A stretch of DNA of 7,164 nt, taken from the NCBI GenBank assembly GCA_913020275.1, contig CAJWBV010000039.1, positions 1 through 7,164 on the forward strand, written 5' to 3'. Of the stretch, positions 6,266 to 7,164 are shown in pieces (within the stretch, counting starts at the first letter, position 1; each line of letters opens with the position of its first letter). A program made the position numbers and the translations under genes. Under the pieces are notes generated by a model. It was given only the letters and a program-made list of their open reading frames with translations, made no database searches and was not told where the DNA came from. Source of the DNA: an uncultured Rhodobiaceae bacterium. GTDB lineage: Bacteria > Pseudomonadota > Alphaproteobacteria > RS24.

Positions 6266-7164
6266 CTGATGTCGGCGGGCCCGAAAAGCCCTGTCAGCAA
6301 TGCTTCAGGTGCCGGCATGTCAATCAGTGCTTGGCTTGCGCCGGCGGCCAGATCAATCAACGGCGCGGGATAGACGAAAAATAACAGACAAATTCCGGCC
6401 AAGGCACCGGCGACAATAGACAATTCGCGCGGCATGGGGTCGTTTGCTTCATCCGCCGGTGGGTCGAGATACATGATTTTGACAATCCGCAAATAATAAT
6501 AGGCCCCGACGACGCTCGACAAAACGCCCAGCACACACAAAGCATAAAGTCCGGCTTCAATGGCGGCGTGAAACACGAAAAGCTTGCCGAAAAATCCGGC
6601 CAGCGGCGGAATGCCGGCAAGCGAGAACATCAATATGGCAAGGCACAATGCCATGAAGGGACGCACCTGGCTCAAACCGGCCAGGCTCTTGATCTGCTCA
6701 ACCATGCCACTGTCGCGGCGCATCGATAAAATACAGGCAAAAGCGCCCAAGGTCATAATGCCGTAAAGCGTCATATACAAAATTACGGCGGCGACCCCGT
6801 CTTCGCTGCCCGCGGCAAGGCCCACAAGCGCAAAACCCATATGCCCGATAGAAGAATAAGCCATCAGGCGCTTGATATTGGTTTGGCCGATCGCCGCAAA
6901 TGCCCCCAGCACCATGCTGGCGACAGAAATGAAAATAATGATTTGCTGCCACGCGGCCAGCGCATCCGGAAAAGCCGAAATGACCACACGCAAAAACACC
7001 GCCATGCCCGCCAGTTTCGGTGCGGCGGCGAAAAACGCGGTCATTGGCGTTGGCGCACCTTCATAGACATCCGGCGTCCACATATGGAAAGGAACGGCGG
7101 AAATTTTGAATGCAAGACCGGCCAGCAAAAACACCATGCCGACCACTTGCGCCAGGGGCAATAT
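6262..7164 (-). CDS. nuoN: NADH-quinone oxidoreductase subunit N, C-terminal part (5' end outside window)
   Basis: NuoN is one of the antiporter-like membrane subunits of respiratory complex I and helps couple quinone reduction to proton translocation across the inner membrane. About 300 residues are visible out of the usual 470-490; the reading frame is open to the window edge, so the true start lies upstream. The strongest signature is the block [20 protein letters not shown] near the visible N-terminus, typical of NuoN. Lysines matching the conserved intramembrane proton-path lysines of the family are present in AFKIS, in APKLAG and in GFFGKLFVF (about residues 19, 49 and 193, counting from the leucine codon at 7161). 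Several hydrophobic helices follow, and the chain ends in a short polar tail. The TGA stop overlaps the birA start by 4 bases, which suggests translational coupling. NuoN is normally the last gene of the nuo operon, so birA and the genes after it probably receive read-through from it. The TTG at 7161 is an internal codon, not a start. Confidence 0.97.
   Translation of the reverse strand: MLPLAQVVGMVFLLAGLAFKISAVPFHMWTPDVYEGAPTPMTAFFAAAPKLAGMAVFLRVVISAFPDALAAWQQIIIFISVASMVLGAFAAIGQTNIKRLMAYSSIGHMGFALVGLAAGSEDGVAAVILYMTLYGIMTLGAFACILSMRRDSGMVEQIKSLAGLSQVRPFMALCLAILMFSLAGIPPLAGFFGKLFVFHAAIEAGLYALCVLGVLSSVVGAYYYLRIVKIMYLDPPADEANDPMPRELSIVAGALAGICLLFFVYPAPLIDLAAGASQALIDMPAPEALLTGLFGPADIR

Noticed and set aside
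1..7164. Mobile element, CRISPR, toxin-antitoxin or defence system
   Set aside because: No transposase, integrase, direct-repeat array or defence domain is visible. All genes are conserved housekeeping genes in a conserved order with uniform composition.

Overview
The window looks like a chromosomal housekeeping segment from an alphaproteobacterium with moderate GC content (mid-to-upper 50s percent, estimated by eye). Three things point there. The gene order nuoN-birA-rnj-DUF1467-proS-lolC/E-lolD is a known alphaproteobacterial neighbourhood. ProRS is the short form without an inserted editing domain. DUF1467 proteins are, as far as I recall, essentially alphaproteobacterial. No lower taxon can be justified from the sequence alone.

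All seven protein genes lie on the minus strand, so transcription runs from high to low coordinates. Block 1 (7164 to 3534) holds the 3' end of nuoN (complex I membrane subunit, cut by the window edge), birA (biotin ligase without a DNA-binding domain), rnj (ribonuclease J) and a small two-helix DUF1467 membrane protein. NuoN and birA overlap by 4 bases (GTGA); the next gaps are 11 and 27 bases. Block 2 (3309 to 57) holds proS, lolC/E and lolD. ProS and lolC are 9 bases apart, and lolC and lolD overlap by 8 bases. LolC/E and LolD together form the inner-membrane ABC complex that releases lipoproteins to the outer-membrane sorting route. In related genomes dnaE usually follows lolD, but it is not visible here; only 56 bases remain after the lolD stop.

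The 224-base gap between the blocks (3310-3533) is the only sizeable non-coding stretch. It has no convincing ORF, but on the plus strand, opposite to every gene, it has a plausible promoter, a structured segment with several competing inverted repeats, and a near-perfect intrinsic terminator with eight T residues. I read it as a candidate small RNA of about 130 nt of unrecognised family. It is the least explained part of the window.

I found no mobile element, CRISPR array, tRNA, rRNA or defence system. The proteins are full length and keep their key residues. The main oddities are the plus-strand RNA candidate and the apparent absence of two genes (type III pantothenate kinase and methylmalonyl-CoA epimerase) that I recall as common members of this neighbourhood.
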